64,000 bases of DNA from Ignelater luminosus. Its lineage: Eukaryota; Arthropoda; Insecta; Coleoptera; Elateridae. The notes beneath the pieces were generated by a model. It searched no databases and was not told the origin of the DNA. It saw nothing but the letters and a program-made list of their open reading frames with translations. The stretch's first letter is position 1. Each line of letters opens with the position of its first letter. The DNA is taken from contig VTPC01001827.1 in assembly GCA_011009095.1 (NCBI GenBank), positions 1 to 64,000 of the forward strand, given 5' to 3'. This document shows positions 12,426 through 23,121 of this stretch, piece by piece. The translations under genes and the position numbers were made by a program.

Positions 12426-13451
12426 AAGTTTTCGATGGCTGGCAGCTGCGGTACCATCCAGCATATATCACCAGTAAGACTAATACTGGAACAGTCATGA
12501 TTCTCCATCACAACGACAACGCCATATATCCAGAGAATAGCTGCGGTATCAACGACACAGTACAGCGCAATGGGGAGTAGCCTCTTTGACGCGCCGACCA
12601 GCAACACACAGTACCAGGGGAATAATGCTTAGTACCCACCGCAACAACAACAGCGTATATTGGGGAAATGTAGCGGAATTTTCCGGTATAAGCGGTACCA
12701 TCAGTGTTTAGGGCAAGATTGAAACCAGTATCGTCGTTCCATTTGCCAGCCTGGGAGCGGCGTCGATTTGGTACGGTACATACACCAATGTAGGAGTAAA
12801 CGGATTCAGTATCCACCAGTGCTTGAAATGGTTTCTGGCCAATTACAACAGGAATGAAAGGTAGACAATGAAGAGGCTTCCGTGTGGACCAACTGTTCAG
12901 GCCTCCACTCCACACAACTTTCCGACTGTCTGGAACAGTTGCAGTTTTGAGATAGCATTCCAGGACGGTAGACGGACTTTCTTGATCGGCGGTATCAGGA
13001 TTGCATCGGATTCCTGCAAAAGCGAAGGTTTAGTTAGTCGATTACGGATTGTCAACTTCAAACTCTTTAATTCGATCCAACTATTCATATATGGTTCAGC
13101 AACTGCTCCTGGAGATTAATTGACGCTATTCCTATACCGTTACCGCCATCACTTACACAAACCGTTTACACTTCCGACCGTTCGACCGACATCATTTACA
13201 CAAATTATGTACTCTTCCAACCGATATTTGCTACTGCATATACCATAATGCAACCAACCAACTCATTAATTGTTATTTTCTTGTTACACCATGAATTGTG
13301 ATAATTTGTTCTTGTCAGCATTTTGAGAAATGAATAAACAGTAACCTATTGAACATTCATTTGTTTGTACTCATTAAAAATGTATTGCCGCAAAAGCCTT
13401 TTTCTACCAGCTTAATGGGACTATGAGGCTGCCGTCTTAACAATACACAAA
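12426..13451 (-). mobile_element. LTR-retroelement fragment with retropepsin remnant
   Basis: On the minus strand at about 12508-12915, a frame carries PFIPVVIGQKPFQALVDTES followed by VYSYIG. This matches the start of a retroviral-type aspartic protease, with the catalytic D-T-G changed to D-T-E. No gag zinc knuckle, reverse transcriptase or integrase is recognised. The upstream minus-strand sequence (to about 13090) is open but unassigned. A plus-strand AATAAA near 13333 and GC-poor flanks could belong to a terminal repeat, but no second LTR was found. It separates the two duplication units. Confidence 0.5.
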
Positions 13452-14340
13452 CACTTCAGAGATCAGCCCTAAAAAACTGATCTCACACCACAAAGTTCTG
13501 GACTGCGTCTGGCATTCTTGTACGTGGTCCTTCGAGCCGGATTCGCAGATGTGTCCTTTAGCGTACTCGCCGATTATTCTTCTATTCTTTTATTCGCCGA
13601 GGTATCCTTTAGTGGACTCAAAGCTTCTTCTATTCTTTTGCTTGATTTTGGCACAGCTTCTGATGAGCTGTCATGTACGTGCACCCGCTTCGTGTGGTGA
13701 GTGCTACAAAAGTATGATGCTTCTGACGAGCAGCCCTGATATGTGCAAACCCTAAGGCGGATTGTGAGCTCTGGTTTCTTGTTTACTGCAGCGGTCGTTG
13801 GTTGTTGTGGGTCTTTGGTTGGTAAATCTTCTTCAGCGGCAAGACAGAGGGGGGCATAAATCCTAGGCCTTACTGGGATTACTTGACACAGCTACGAGAG
13901 GGCACTTTGCAGAGTACGAAATTGCTGCATCATGTTGATCCTACAAGCGACCATGTCATTCATCTTGATTGTGTGAAGATTATTGGCCTGCACCTGTGTG
14001 CATATCTGTTGTGTTGGTGGAAGCTTCTTGTCTTCTGCCAAGGTAGCCAGTTCTGGAAGCATAGTGTCGCGATGAGAAGGATGATTAATGATGCGACAAA
14101 CTGATGTGGGAAGAAAATGCGTTAACATCATCCCCTTTCTTCGGATTTAGGAAATCTTTTCTGTGGTACAGTTGGTTGATGTAGTAGCTGTTGCGTCCAT
14201 AGATGTTGGTTCTCCCTCGAAAAACCACAACGGACTAATCTCCAAGAGAATGGATTGAGGATAATGCACAAAGTTGCCAGACTTAGTCTGGAAATTGTTT
14301 GCGATATCAGATCGACTTTTTAGAGTTGATCTCTGATGTG
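13452..14340. mobile_element. 889-bp non-autonomous element with ~75-bp inverted ends
   Basis: The left end CACTTCAGAGATCAGCCCTA pairs with the right end (reverse complement CACATCAGAGATCAACTCTA). Similarity continues inward for about 75 bp (ACAAAGTTCTGGACTGCGTC versus its partner near the right end). Each terminus also forms its own small hairpin around AGATCA...TGATCT. No transposase is visible. Target duplications are not clear and the class is unknown. The right part is also present at 5463-6121 in unit A. Confidence 0.55.
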
Positions 14341-14519
14341 GGAAGAATTTTTTAAGTTTTACGCAATAATTAAAAGATTTCTTCAGTTTCTTACTAAACT
14401 TTATTTAATGAAACCAACACTTTTATTTTCCGTTTTATTTTCATTACGCAGATAGCGTAACACACCTGCGAATATGGCCAACTGTGTAACGCCTACTTCA
14501 ATTAACTTCAATTACTTGC

Positions 14520-14695
14520 TTTTAACCTCTTGGGCCGTCAGGCCTGTCGAGTCTTTTGGACGTCTTGGCCCTTCGGGGTGATGGGGTTTTTTGGGTTTCT
14601 CGGCCCTTTGGGCTTCTCAGGTCTGCCGGTTCGGCTCCGGCATATTGGATCGTTCGGCCTCCGGCCTGTTGGAGCGTTCGGGCCTGTTGAGCCAA
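14520..14695. repeat. GC-rich CGGGCC/TCGAGCC repeat, unit B copy
   Basis: Paralogous to 6290-6475. It starts with TTGGGCCGTCAGGCCTGTCG and ends near GTTCGGGCCTGTTGAGCC. It differs from the A copy by several small deletions, typical of a slippage-prone imperfect repeat. Confidence 0.5.
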
Positions 14696-15636
14696 TCAAA
14701 TAGTTTTTTCAGTTGGAGCAAGCTACGTAGCAAAAAGTCCCTGTGCCCAAGAAGGGAAAATCATTAACCAAGCTAGGAATCAGTCTATAATAATTAAAAT
14801 AAATTTTAAAAAACTTACTGCTTTGCCACAGGGTTTACAAAAAACACTGTCATCATCTAAGGAAAGATCCAGGTAGGGTCGGATCCCGTGAATATCTTTG
14901 AAGACATTATTTCAACAATGTTACTATTTCACAGACAAATAGTGAATGTATGGTTTAAAAATGTGATAGAAAAAAATTTTATCTTTCACATCCCTTCCTT
15001 TGTGTTTAACATAACACAGCAGGATAACTAGAAATATTGAAGTTCAACGAGACTGGTTATACTTCCTTCTGTTACACCTGTTTCTTGAAGAAATATAATT
15101 TGTTTTAAGTCGATACATTACTAGAATTTTTCATAAATTATAAAAAATATGAACAAAAATGCGGGTCGCATTAAAATATGCAAAAATACGAAAAACATTG
15201 AAATATGCAAAAAAAATGTAAGATATGCATTTTGCATAAAATTCAAGCTTTATTTATTACAACTGACTTTCAAAACACTAGTCCGTTTTTATTTTGGTTT
15301 GGAAAATATAAATTATGAATAAAATTTTGTGTATTTGAATAAATATAAAAATAATAATTGCTAATTGTTGCTAATATTCTGATACTGATTCTATTCATAT
15401 ATGCCACTCCATTGTTATTTTAGATTTTTGTATGCTGCGAGTTATTTTTGGTTATTTTATGTATATTCCATGACCTTTAATACATAATATGTAGATTAGG
15501 CTTCCAAGTTTTACAAAAGTTCCTTTACTTTTACATTAACATTAAAAATATGACTAAAACATTTTTTTACATACCAGTCAACAGCCGAATTTAATTGAAA
15601 CATTAAACTTTTCTTGGGGTTAGAATCGTTATCAGA
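14696..15636. other. Upstream region of MCAD copy 2
   Basis: Collinear with 6476-7554, with indels (for example loss of about 150 bp near 15080). It carries the presumed promoter and 5' UTR of copy 2, but no element can be assigned with confidence. No coding exon is visible. Confidence 0.4.
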
Positions 15637-17987
15637 ATGTTCTTATCAAAGGTTTATACATAGTATTGCAAGTAGCAACTTTGTAACTCAATGTAAAATA
15701 AAATTTTATTTGTAGATAGTTCAAAACACAAGATGCTTTTTACAAACATCTAGGACATTATCAACTAGTTCACCAGAAACAGGAGCACAACAAAATGAAA
15801 CCGGAACATCACCAAATGGATTCTGTTTTGGTATGTGGTATACTTTGTTCATAAACATGTTAGCTGATTGATTTAAAATATTTGCTTGCAGCATTAAGTG
15901 AGACACAAAAGGAAATTCAGGATCTAGTACATAAATTCTCAAGGGGGGAAATTTTACCTGCAGCAGCTGAATATGATAAAACTGGTGAATATCCATGGCC
16001 TTTGTTTAAGAAAGCGTGGTCTCTTGGTTTAGTTACCAATATTATACCTACAGAATATGGTAAAATCAATTTTAATATCAAGCTCGAACTTAATGTACGA
16101 TTAAAATTAATTATATTACAGGAGGACTGGGACATAACATGTTTGATAATTCCTTAATAGTGGAAGAGATGGCTTATGCATGTTCTGGAATAACTATTGC
16201 GATACACAGTTCGAAATTTGGTGTTAGTAATTAATATATCGATGCACTGAAAGATTTTCTGAACCAGAAATCTTAAAATGTAGTATTCATACTTATATTT
16301 GGTTGTTAGTGCAATTACCTGTTTAGACACAAGATGTACTGATTTGCATATAATTTAACGTATTCAATTTTATGGTGTGCTAACTGCTTATAAGCCAGAA
16401 ATTCGGAAACGTTACAAACCTGACAATGAGTTGTCAAAATTTAGGAAGTCTTTCTCCAGTGTGAAAAACTGATTTTCTACATACACACACTGCAGAGGAA
16501 CCTCTCTAAATTTAGTATTAAAGCAATCCAGTGAAATATATTATAGCACATCGTATGTACATGGGCGTCCGCTCTATGATTTCCAGGGGGGGGCTAACCA
16601 TCTAATTTCATAATATAAGCCATATATAAATACATGTAGAAATAGAAAACAAGATACAAATGAAAAATTCAGGGGGGCAAGCGCCGCTCCTTGCCCATAG
16701 GAGCGGACGCCCATGCATATGTAGTACATAAATTTGAAAAATTATCACAAGTAACGTTTCAATATAGAAAGTTAGGTTAGAAAATTCCTGATTTATATAC
16801 TCATAACAGACTTAGTCAATTATTAGTTTAGATTTTTGTTGTCACATAAAACTAATATTCTTTGATTTCCAGCAAATACCCGTCATTCTTGCTGGTAATG
16901 ATGCGCAAAAGAAAAAATACTTGGGTCGAATAGTAGACGAACCATTGCATGCAGTAAGAAACAAAATGAATTCTTTAATATTTTTAATTATATTGAATAT
17001 TTTCATAGTCCTATTGTGTAACTGAATCAGGTGCCGGTTCAGATGTAAATGGAGTGAAAACTAAAGCAGTCAAAAAGGGCGATGAATGGATTATGAACGG
17101 ACAAAAAATGTGGATTACTAGTGGTGGAGTTGCTAATTGGTAAAATCGATGCACTTTCCAATTTTAGCAGCATAATACAATTCAATGTTTTTAGGTACTT
17201 TGTTCTAGCTCGTACACATCCAGATCCGAAAGCATCAGCAAGTAAAGCATTTACGGCATTTATTGTGGAACGCGAATGGCCTGGTGTTACTCCTGGTAGA
17301 AAAGTGTGAACCATATTCATAATAAGGAGAAGTGAGATATTATTAATTGTGATTCTAGGAAATTAATATGGGGCAAAGAGCATCTGATACACGTGGAATA
17401 ACTTTCGAAGATGTGAGAATACCTAAAGAAAATGTTGTTGGCGAAGAAGGAGCTGGATTCAAGATAGCTATGAATTTCTTTGATGTTAGCAGACCTGTTG
17501 TAAGCTTTTCAAAAGTGACATTGATTTCACATTCCACATTAACTATAGATTTATTTATGAGTAGGCAGCAGCTTTTGCAACCGGTGTAGCTCAGCGTTGT
17601 CTTGATGAAGCGTCAAAATATACACTTCAACGAAAAACATTCGGTGTACCCATAGCTCAGCATCAAGCTGTTGCATTTATGTTAGCTGACATGGCCGTGG
17701 GAGTTGAAACATCCCGCTTGGCATGGATGAAATCAGCATGGGAAGTTGATAATGGCAAACGCAACACATATATGGCATCAATTGCAAAATGTCTTGCTGC
17801 TGATGTTGCAAATAAATGCGCAACTGATGCCGTGCAGATATTTGGTGGAAATGGATTTAATACTGAATATCCTGTTGAGAAATTGATGAGAGATGCCAAG
17901 ATTCTTCAAATTTATGAAGGCACTTCAGAAATTCAGAGAGTTATTATATCTCGTTATCTAAATGAAAGAGCTAAATCGTTAAATTAA
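15637..17987 (+). CDS. Mcad: Medium-chain acyl-CoA dehydrogenase, mitochondrial (copy 2)
   Basis: Nine exons with lengths identical to copy 1: 15637-15651, 15716-15830, 15892-16059, 16122-16222, 16873-16953, 17009-17139, 17195-17303, 17359-17499, 17565-17987; 427 residues, no stop or frameshift. Targeting peptide starts MFLSK then [19 protein letters not shown]. Signature 1 reads [13 protein letters not shown]: the usual proline is serine, while copy 1 keeps the proline but has GGG. Signature 2 and the catalytic glutamate in YEGTS are intact; the following residues are EIQR rather than QIQR. Other changes include RGEILP for [14 protein letters not shown] for HNVFDDSL and VAAAFATG spanning exons 8 and 9. 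Exons 3-6 hold most differences, while exon 8 is identical and exon 9 nearly so. Both copies are probably expressed proteins, but their division of labour is unknown. Confidence 0.94.
16561..16714. mobile_element. 154-bp MITE inserted in intron 4 of MCAD copy 2
   Basis: Flanked by perfect 14-bp inverted repeats ATGGGCGTCCGCTC (16561-16574) and GAGCGGACGCCCAT (16701-16714). It is absent from the matching place in copy 1 (near 8525), which gives an empty site. Flanks GTATGTAC and CATATGTAGTAC suggest an imperfect target duplication. Runs of G just inside both ends (near 16586 and 16673) are distinctive. There is no coding capacity. The insertion post-dates the duplication or was lost from copy 1. 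Confidence 0.75.
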
Positions 17988-18049
17988 AAGATATTGCTGA
18001 TCTAATTTTTTTTCTTATATGGTATAATATAAAATTTTAAATTTTTTTC

Positions 18050-18400
18050 TTGGAGACCCACGTCAATGCTTTACCTCATAAGTAGTTGCTGGAAAGCTGG
18101 AATGTAATCATCAATTCGGTTCAGTTCTGACCAAGTTGTTGCTATCCTATCCTAGAATCAAGATTATGTCCAAGATGGCGCCAGAGAAAGGTCGTAATTG
18201 TTTATACTGCAAAAATAAAGCAGTTAATGGTTCTAAGTGTAAAGTTTGTAGTTATAAAATGTTCAGACACATGCAGTTTCAGCACCTCATTGTGCATCAG
18301 CTGTTTCAACTTTTAGATCTTCAGACAGTCAGAAAATAATGGTACAGATGGTGAAGTGTAGTGAAGGATAATGTGTGATACTGTAAATATGCCACTTATT
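18050..18400 (+). mobile_element. Internally deleted LINE remnant, unit B
   Basis: Carries the LINE 5' end and the first part of ORF1 (MSKMAPEKGRNCLYC at about 18165). It then jumps at about 18250 to the LINE 3' tail (ATAAAATGTTCAGACACATG), which in unit A lies at 12325. The ORF1 frame is therefore cut after about 30 codons. The tail continues for some tens of bases past the point where unit A is interrupted. Confidence 0.75.
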
Positions 18401-21274
18401 TGTTAATGATTTAATTATTACTTTATTGTTTGGAATAAGCTTTTAATTTAACCTTCACCGAGACTTTCATTTGCACATTACTAATAAGCATTAGCAGTGC
18501 TGCCGACCTCAAGAAGATCCTTATCTGAACCCAGCGATCCATAAGAAGTCGCTGGTATTGAAAAACTGTCGTCCGCAATAAACCGCCTATCATACCCGTA
18601 AAAAGCGTCGCAGTATGAAGAGTAAGGTAGCAGCCGCCAACGGGTCGTCAGCATCCATCTGGTGTATGGAGAGCCGGCTAGCGCACCACTCGTTTACCCC
18701 AGCATTTGGTGCCCATTCCTACCAAAAGAGAAGGAGTAGGTCCAACAACAGTCAGCTTATGCATCATCACCAACCGGTGCTCTTCGTTAATCTGCTGACG
18801 GCGTAGGCCCAGTTAGTTACTTCATTTCTCAGCCACATCCATCAGTTATCCGAGTCGTCACCGCTCTAAATCCCAATTCCTTTCCAAATTCTTCACAGCG
18901 CAAACTACGGGGATTGTGATTCTGAAAAAAACCGTTTTAACAACCTGTCTATCCCACCTTCCAAATTTCTTACCCAGGCACATAGTTTACTTCTACAATA
19001 ATAAAAAGTTCCACAAACTACTAAACCCAATCTTCTTCACTTCACGATCTGCAATTCCACGGAGTTCCAAGAACTTTGTTGCTAACAACGAGTTCCATCA
19101 CCATCACATAGCCAAGCATTATCAAACTCCTTCTACCAACAACCATCAACTTCATAAATACTAAAGTCGCCGCAACAAACAAGAAACACCAATTTATTGC
19201 AGCACCAAAGACCACCCTTGCTTCACTTCGCAACAACTTCAAGAAGAAGGAATCAACTCCACGTTTAACATCTCCATATCATGCAACTTACTTTATCATT
19301 ATTGCGCCGCGATCAGCCTGCACTACCAATATATTCTACCACAGAGCTGGAGAGAAGCTGAATAGCTTCTAAAGCTGCTGCTAGTGATTTAATTGATTCA
19401 TATTACATTTGTACTTTTTTCAAGCATATCATAAATTTTATTGTAACAAAATCAAATAAGCTTGAATCAAAGTAAAATTTATTTAGAAATACTCATAGTC
19501 TACTATGAAAATTTCCGTCTTGATGTTTATTGGCTATGAATATTTTAGGATTATTTCATCATTTGGGAGTGTAGTGAGTGATCACTGATCAAATATATAT
19601 TTTTAAAATGCTTGGAGACGAAAAAAAGTCTGAATGGATGATGATAATGATAATAATAAGCTAATAGACTTTGCCTAATGTTTCACATTTTGAGGTGGCC
19701 ATGATTATTTAAAAAAACTCGTTTCCACTAACCTGACAGAAATTGGAGAGTTACTCCCAATTTTCTGATTCAATTATCAGCAATTACACCACAAATTGGT
19801 CCCTGCAGATTGCCACATGTGTATTATGCGTTCATAGTTTTTTTGCACGAGGGTTGAATAGTTTTTTGTTAGATACCTTAATTGTTATTTCGTTGTACAG
19901 CTTGGATAACCTCAAAAGTAATCATTGTCACTGCACAGAATAGAATTCCGTTGCTAAATCTATTGCCTATTGCTCTCATGAAAAAAACCTGTGAACCCAT
20001 AATTTAAATTTCTTATTTCTATTAGCATAGGTGTCTATGAATGTATGATGTGTTGCCTATCTGTTTGCAGCATTTTAAGACCTGTTTTGTTCCCCTTTTT
20101 GTTTTTCTTAATTGACAAATGTGAATGAAATTAGATATACAAGATCTATCTGACTTTCCTTCCTTATTTTAACTCAGATTTTGCTTTAGAATCGTTTCTT
20201 TACTTCTAGGTCTTCTATCAACACTACTTCAAAACCGCGTAACTATCGTCCAGATTTCTTAATTTTTATCTTATTATCTGTTTAACTGAAGTACGCTTTA
20301 CTACTTATTATGACTTTTTCTTTTTTTATGTATTGTGACTTGATATGCACCAATGAGTTTTATATTCGAAGGATATTATATTATTTTGGTAGTTAGCTAA
20401 AAGATAATGCAAACAAGTATGTAATCATTTTCTATAAATCTGAAATAAAAGTAAAAAGCTAAAGGAAAGGCATAGTTGCTACAATTTTGTTGTTGAAAAT
20501 ATTATATTCACCATTAAAATAGTCATATTATGCTTAGCTGAAAGAAACTTAGCCGCAATACCTTGATGTTGCAATTCATGTAGTTTGCTTGAGCAATAAT
20601 AATAAGCTCGATGAGATTCTAATGCCTTTTGTATTTTACTTTTAAAAAAAAATCGAAAACATTGGCCATGAAGAGGGAGCACATCCTAAAAATCGGCGTT
20701 ATAAGTCCACAAATGGAATTGAGGTTAGAACGACACACATGCACGAATGATATCTTGCTTCTTGGATCACATCCAATTTATTTAATTTCTAAAGCCATCT
20801 CTTTAATGCTACCAGAAACTGCCTCCATGTTGGGTATCTCTTATGTTCCCTAAAAGTGTCTAAGGCTGAAAAAGTTAGTTTACATACCTATAACCTGTAA
20901 TCAAACATTGTAGCATAAAAACCGTAAGAATCACTGTTTGTAAATGTATTCGAAGCAATTGTCATAACAATTCAAAGAAATACTCAACTGCTAAAATTGT
21001 TTGACGTTTTATGTCATAATTTCTATAACGAGGTTATGTTTGAAAAACCAGAGTCCCGAAAAATGCACCTTATCGAAATAAGAGTCCCAATAAAAATAAA
21101 AAATCATATATTGCAATAAAATTTATATACAAAGCATTCATTTTATATACCACAGATTGCGTATTTTCCCCCAAGAAGAAGAGTAGTATGTTTGTATACT
21201 ATATGGAGGGTTTGTTTTTATAGCTAATGCATTTATTTATAATTGTCAATGTTTGCTTCTATATCCATATCTGC
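18401..21274. other. No recognised gene
   Basis: A moderately GC-rich segment at 18480-18830 (with CAGCCGCCAACGGGTCGTCA) may be part of an old retroelement, but no domain is visible in any frame. The rest is AT-rich with scattered short frames lacking protein-like composition. No tRNA or other RNA gene was noticed. Confidence 0.45.
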
Positions 21275-22286
21275 TATGGTACTCTGCCGAAATGCAATGC
21301 AATCGCATGACGTAGTTTTGACGTCCCATTCTAGAATTCGGTACTCTGCCCGGCAAAGCGATCGCAAAAACGCATCATAAACTTGTCTTAAAATGCGATT
21401 GCTTTCGGGTGCTGGAGATACTCCGTCCTTTTTATTGCATTGCATGCAGCACAATAAGTGGAAGTGAGACAACATAAAAATGTGCGCGCCATATGTTTAA
21501 AAAGCGACTTTGAGTGTAGGTAAACTTTTTAACAAAAGAATAATGTTTTAGCAAAAATTCTACTTTGTTAGAATCTCTTCATAATTCGAACGTTGTAAAG
21601 GAATTTCTGTTAAGAAATTTTTTTTTTAATATTTCTAATTTAAATACAGACTATGTATATACGTACATAATTAATTTAATTCATGGTGGTATTGACTGGT
21701 TAATATTTAATTGTTAGTTGTTACAGTAATGTATAAAAATTGCTTTTTTTTTTTATTAAAAATTACTTATTTTTACACAAAATTTTTTGTTTTATTCTTA
21801 TATACTTCTTGAGAGGTGTATTATTTTCAATTTATATTGCATTCTTTATGTAAAAAACTCATTGTAAGAAACTTGTAGAATAAAAAATTGTTTTGGAAAT
21901 AATAGAGTATGAATTCTATTTACTTTCCTTTATTACAGAAAATTTACAAATAAAAGAGACAGTCTTTATCCATTACTACAATAATATTTATACTATAAAA
22001 TTTTTAAATATTTATTTTTCCCTCTGATGCATGAGAATGAAATCACATGAAATGGCAAACAAATGTCCAACTGTGTCTGTATCATTTGTTAAATGTTACT
22101 AGAAAACGCACTAGATACTACAATGTTTTTAGGATTGGTAGTAATCAATATTCAATATTCCGAAAGCGCACGAAAAGAATGCAATGTTACGGCAGAGTAC
22201 AAAAAGCAATCGTTTCTCCTATTCAATCGCATTGCATCGCATGACGTCACTCGATTGCACTGCATTCCGGCAGAGTTCCACCACTA
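21275..22286. mobile_element. ~1.0-kb hAT-like non-autonomous element
   Basis: The left end (TATGGTACTCTGCCGAAATG from 21275) and right end (reverse complement TAGTGGTGGAACTCTGCCGG from 22286) are inverted repeats. Similarity continues through TGCAATCGCATGACGT on both sides, about 35-40 bp. A second internal pair of ACTCTGCC/GGCAGAGT motifs lies about 60-80 bp inside each end. The TAGTGGTGGAA start resembles hAT termini. The flanking 8-mers ATATCTGC and ATATGCTA match only partly. The interior is AT-rich with no transposase. Confidence 0.6.
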
Positions 22287-23121
22287 ATATGCTAAAATAT
22301 TGTTCATGAAGAAAAAACATTACTGAGCAAAAAAAACATAAGAAAAAACAAAAACTAAAACTAGTATTTTGGGATGAAGATTTATGACTTGTTTGCAAAT
22401 CTAAACAAAAATTATTTCAGAACAAATAGCTGATCTTGAAGTTTGACCTGCACTATATTACCGTCATACTAGTAACTATAACTAAATGTCCATACTAGTT
22501 CTTTTAGATAAGTTTCTCTTTGGATAGGTAGGTTGAAATGCAAAACTATAATTATATGATTTTACAGCATTTGACACTATCCATCCTTGAATGTTCTACC
22601 TCTTTGACTTATTCTGGTTTCAAGATTTGTATTGTTTTACATATTCATTAACTAGTACTGCTCTAGTCATCTTCACAACAGGATTTTTAAATATAAAAAT
22701 TCAAATAAAAGATATCCTCAGTTGTAGTATTACAGTTTCATGACATGACAGTTTTCATGTGACGGTCAATCTCATAAAGAATTTTGGCGTTTGTTATACA
22801 TATATGGAAATATAAATATTCGAAGGATTACAATTAAACAGCTTTATATTTGTAGGTAAAAAACATATGTAATAAATACCGAGTATTAAAGATTAGCAAA
22901 TTAGAAATTACATTCAAAGCTACCATTACACCAATCAATTTTTAAGTTTCTTGATTTCCAACAAAAATCATTATAAAATAATGAACATAACATCATTTAC
23001 ATTAATCTAACCCTAATCTTTGCAATCACAAATGGCTGCTAATAAGAAGACCTACCTTTCACAGCACACCATTATTATTTACGGACCTTGATATGAAAAT
23101 AGAATTCATAACATCTTAAAC
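22287..23121. other. 3' flank of the 10-finger zinc-finger gene
   Basis: AT-rich and non-coding in all frames as far as I can see. It probably includes the 3' UTR of the minus-strand gene ending at 23122. No other feature is supported. Confidence 0.4.

Larger units (their letters stand above)
13682..18250. repeat. Segmental duplication, unit B (contains MCAD copy 2)
   Basis: Same-orientation partner of 5463-10042. Relative to unit A it has gained a 154-bp MITE in intron 4 and lacks about 2.28 kb of the LINE interior. The rest is collinear. The GC-rich CGGGCC patch (14520-14695) and the 5' flank of MCAD are retained with small indels. Confidence 0.9.

Noticed and set aside
17039-17320. Minus-strand frames across MCAD exons (also 9456-9692, 17663-17899, 15721-16135)
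   Set aside because: Antisense to well-supported MCAD exons and identical in both copies only because the exons are.
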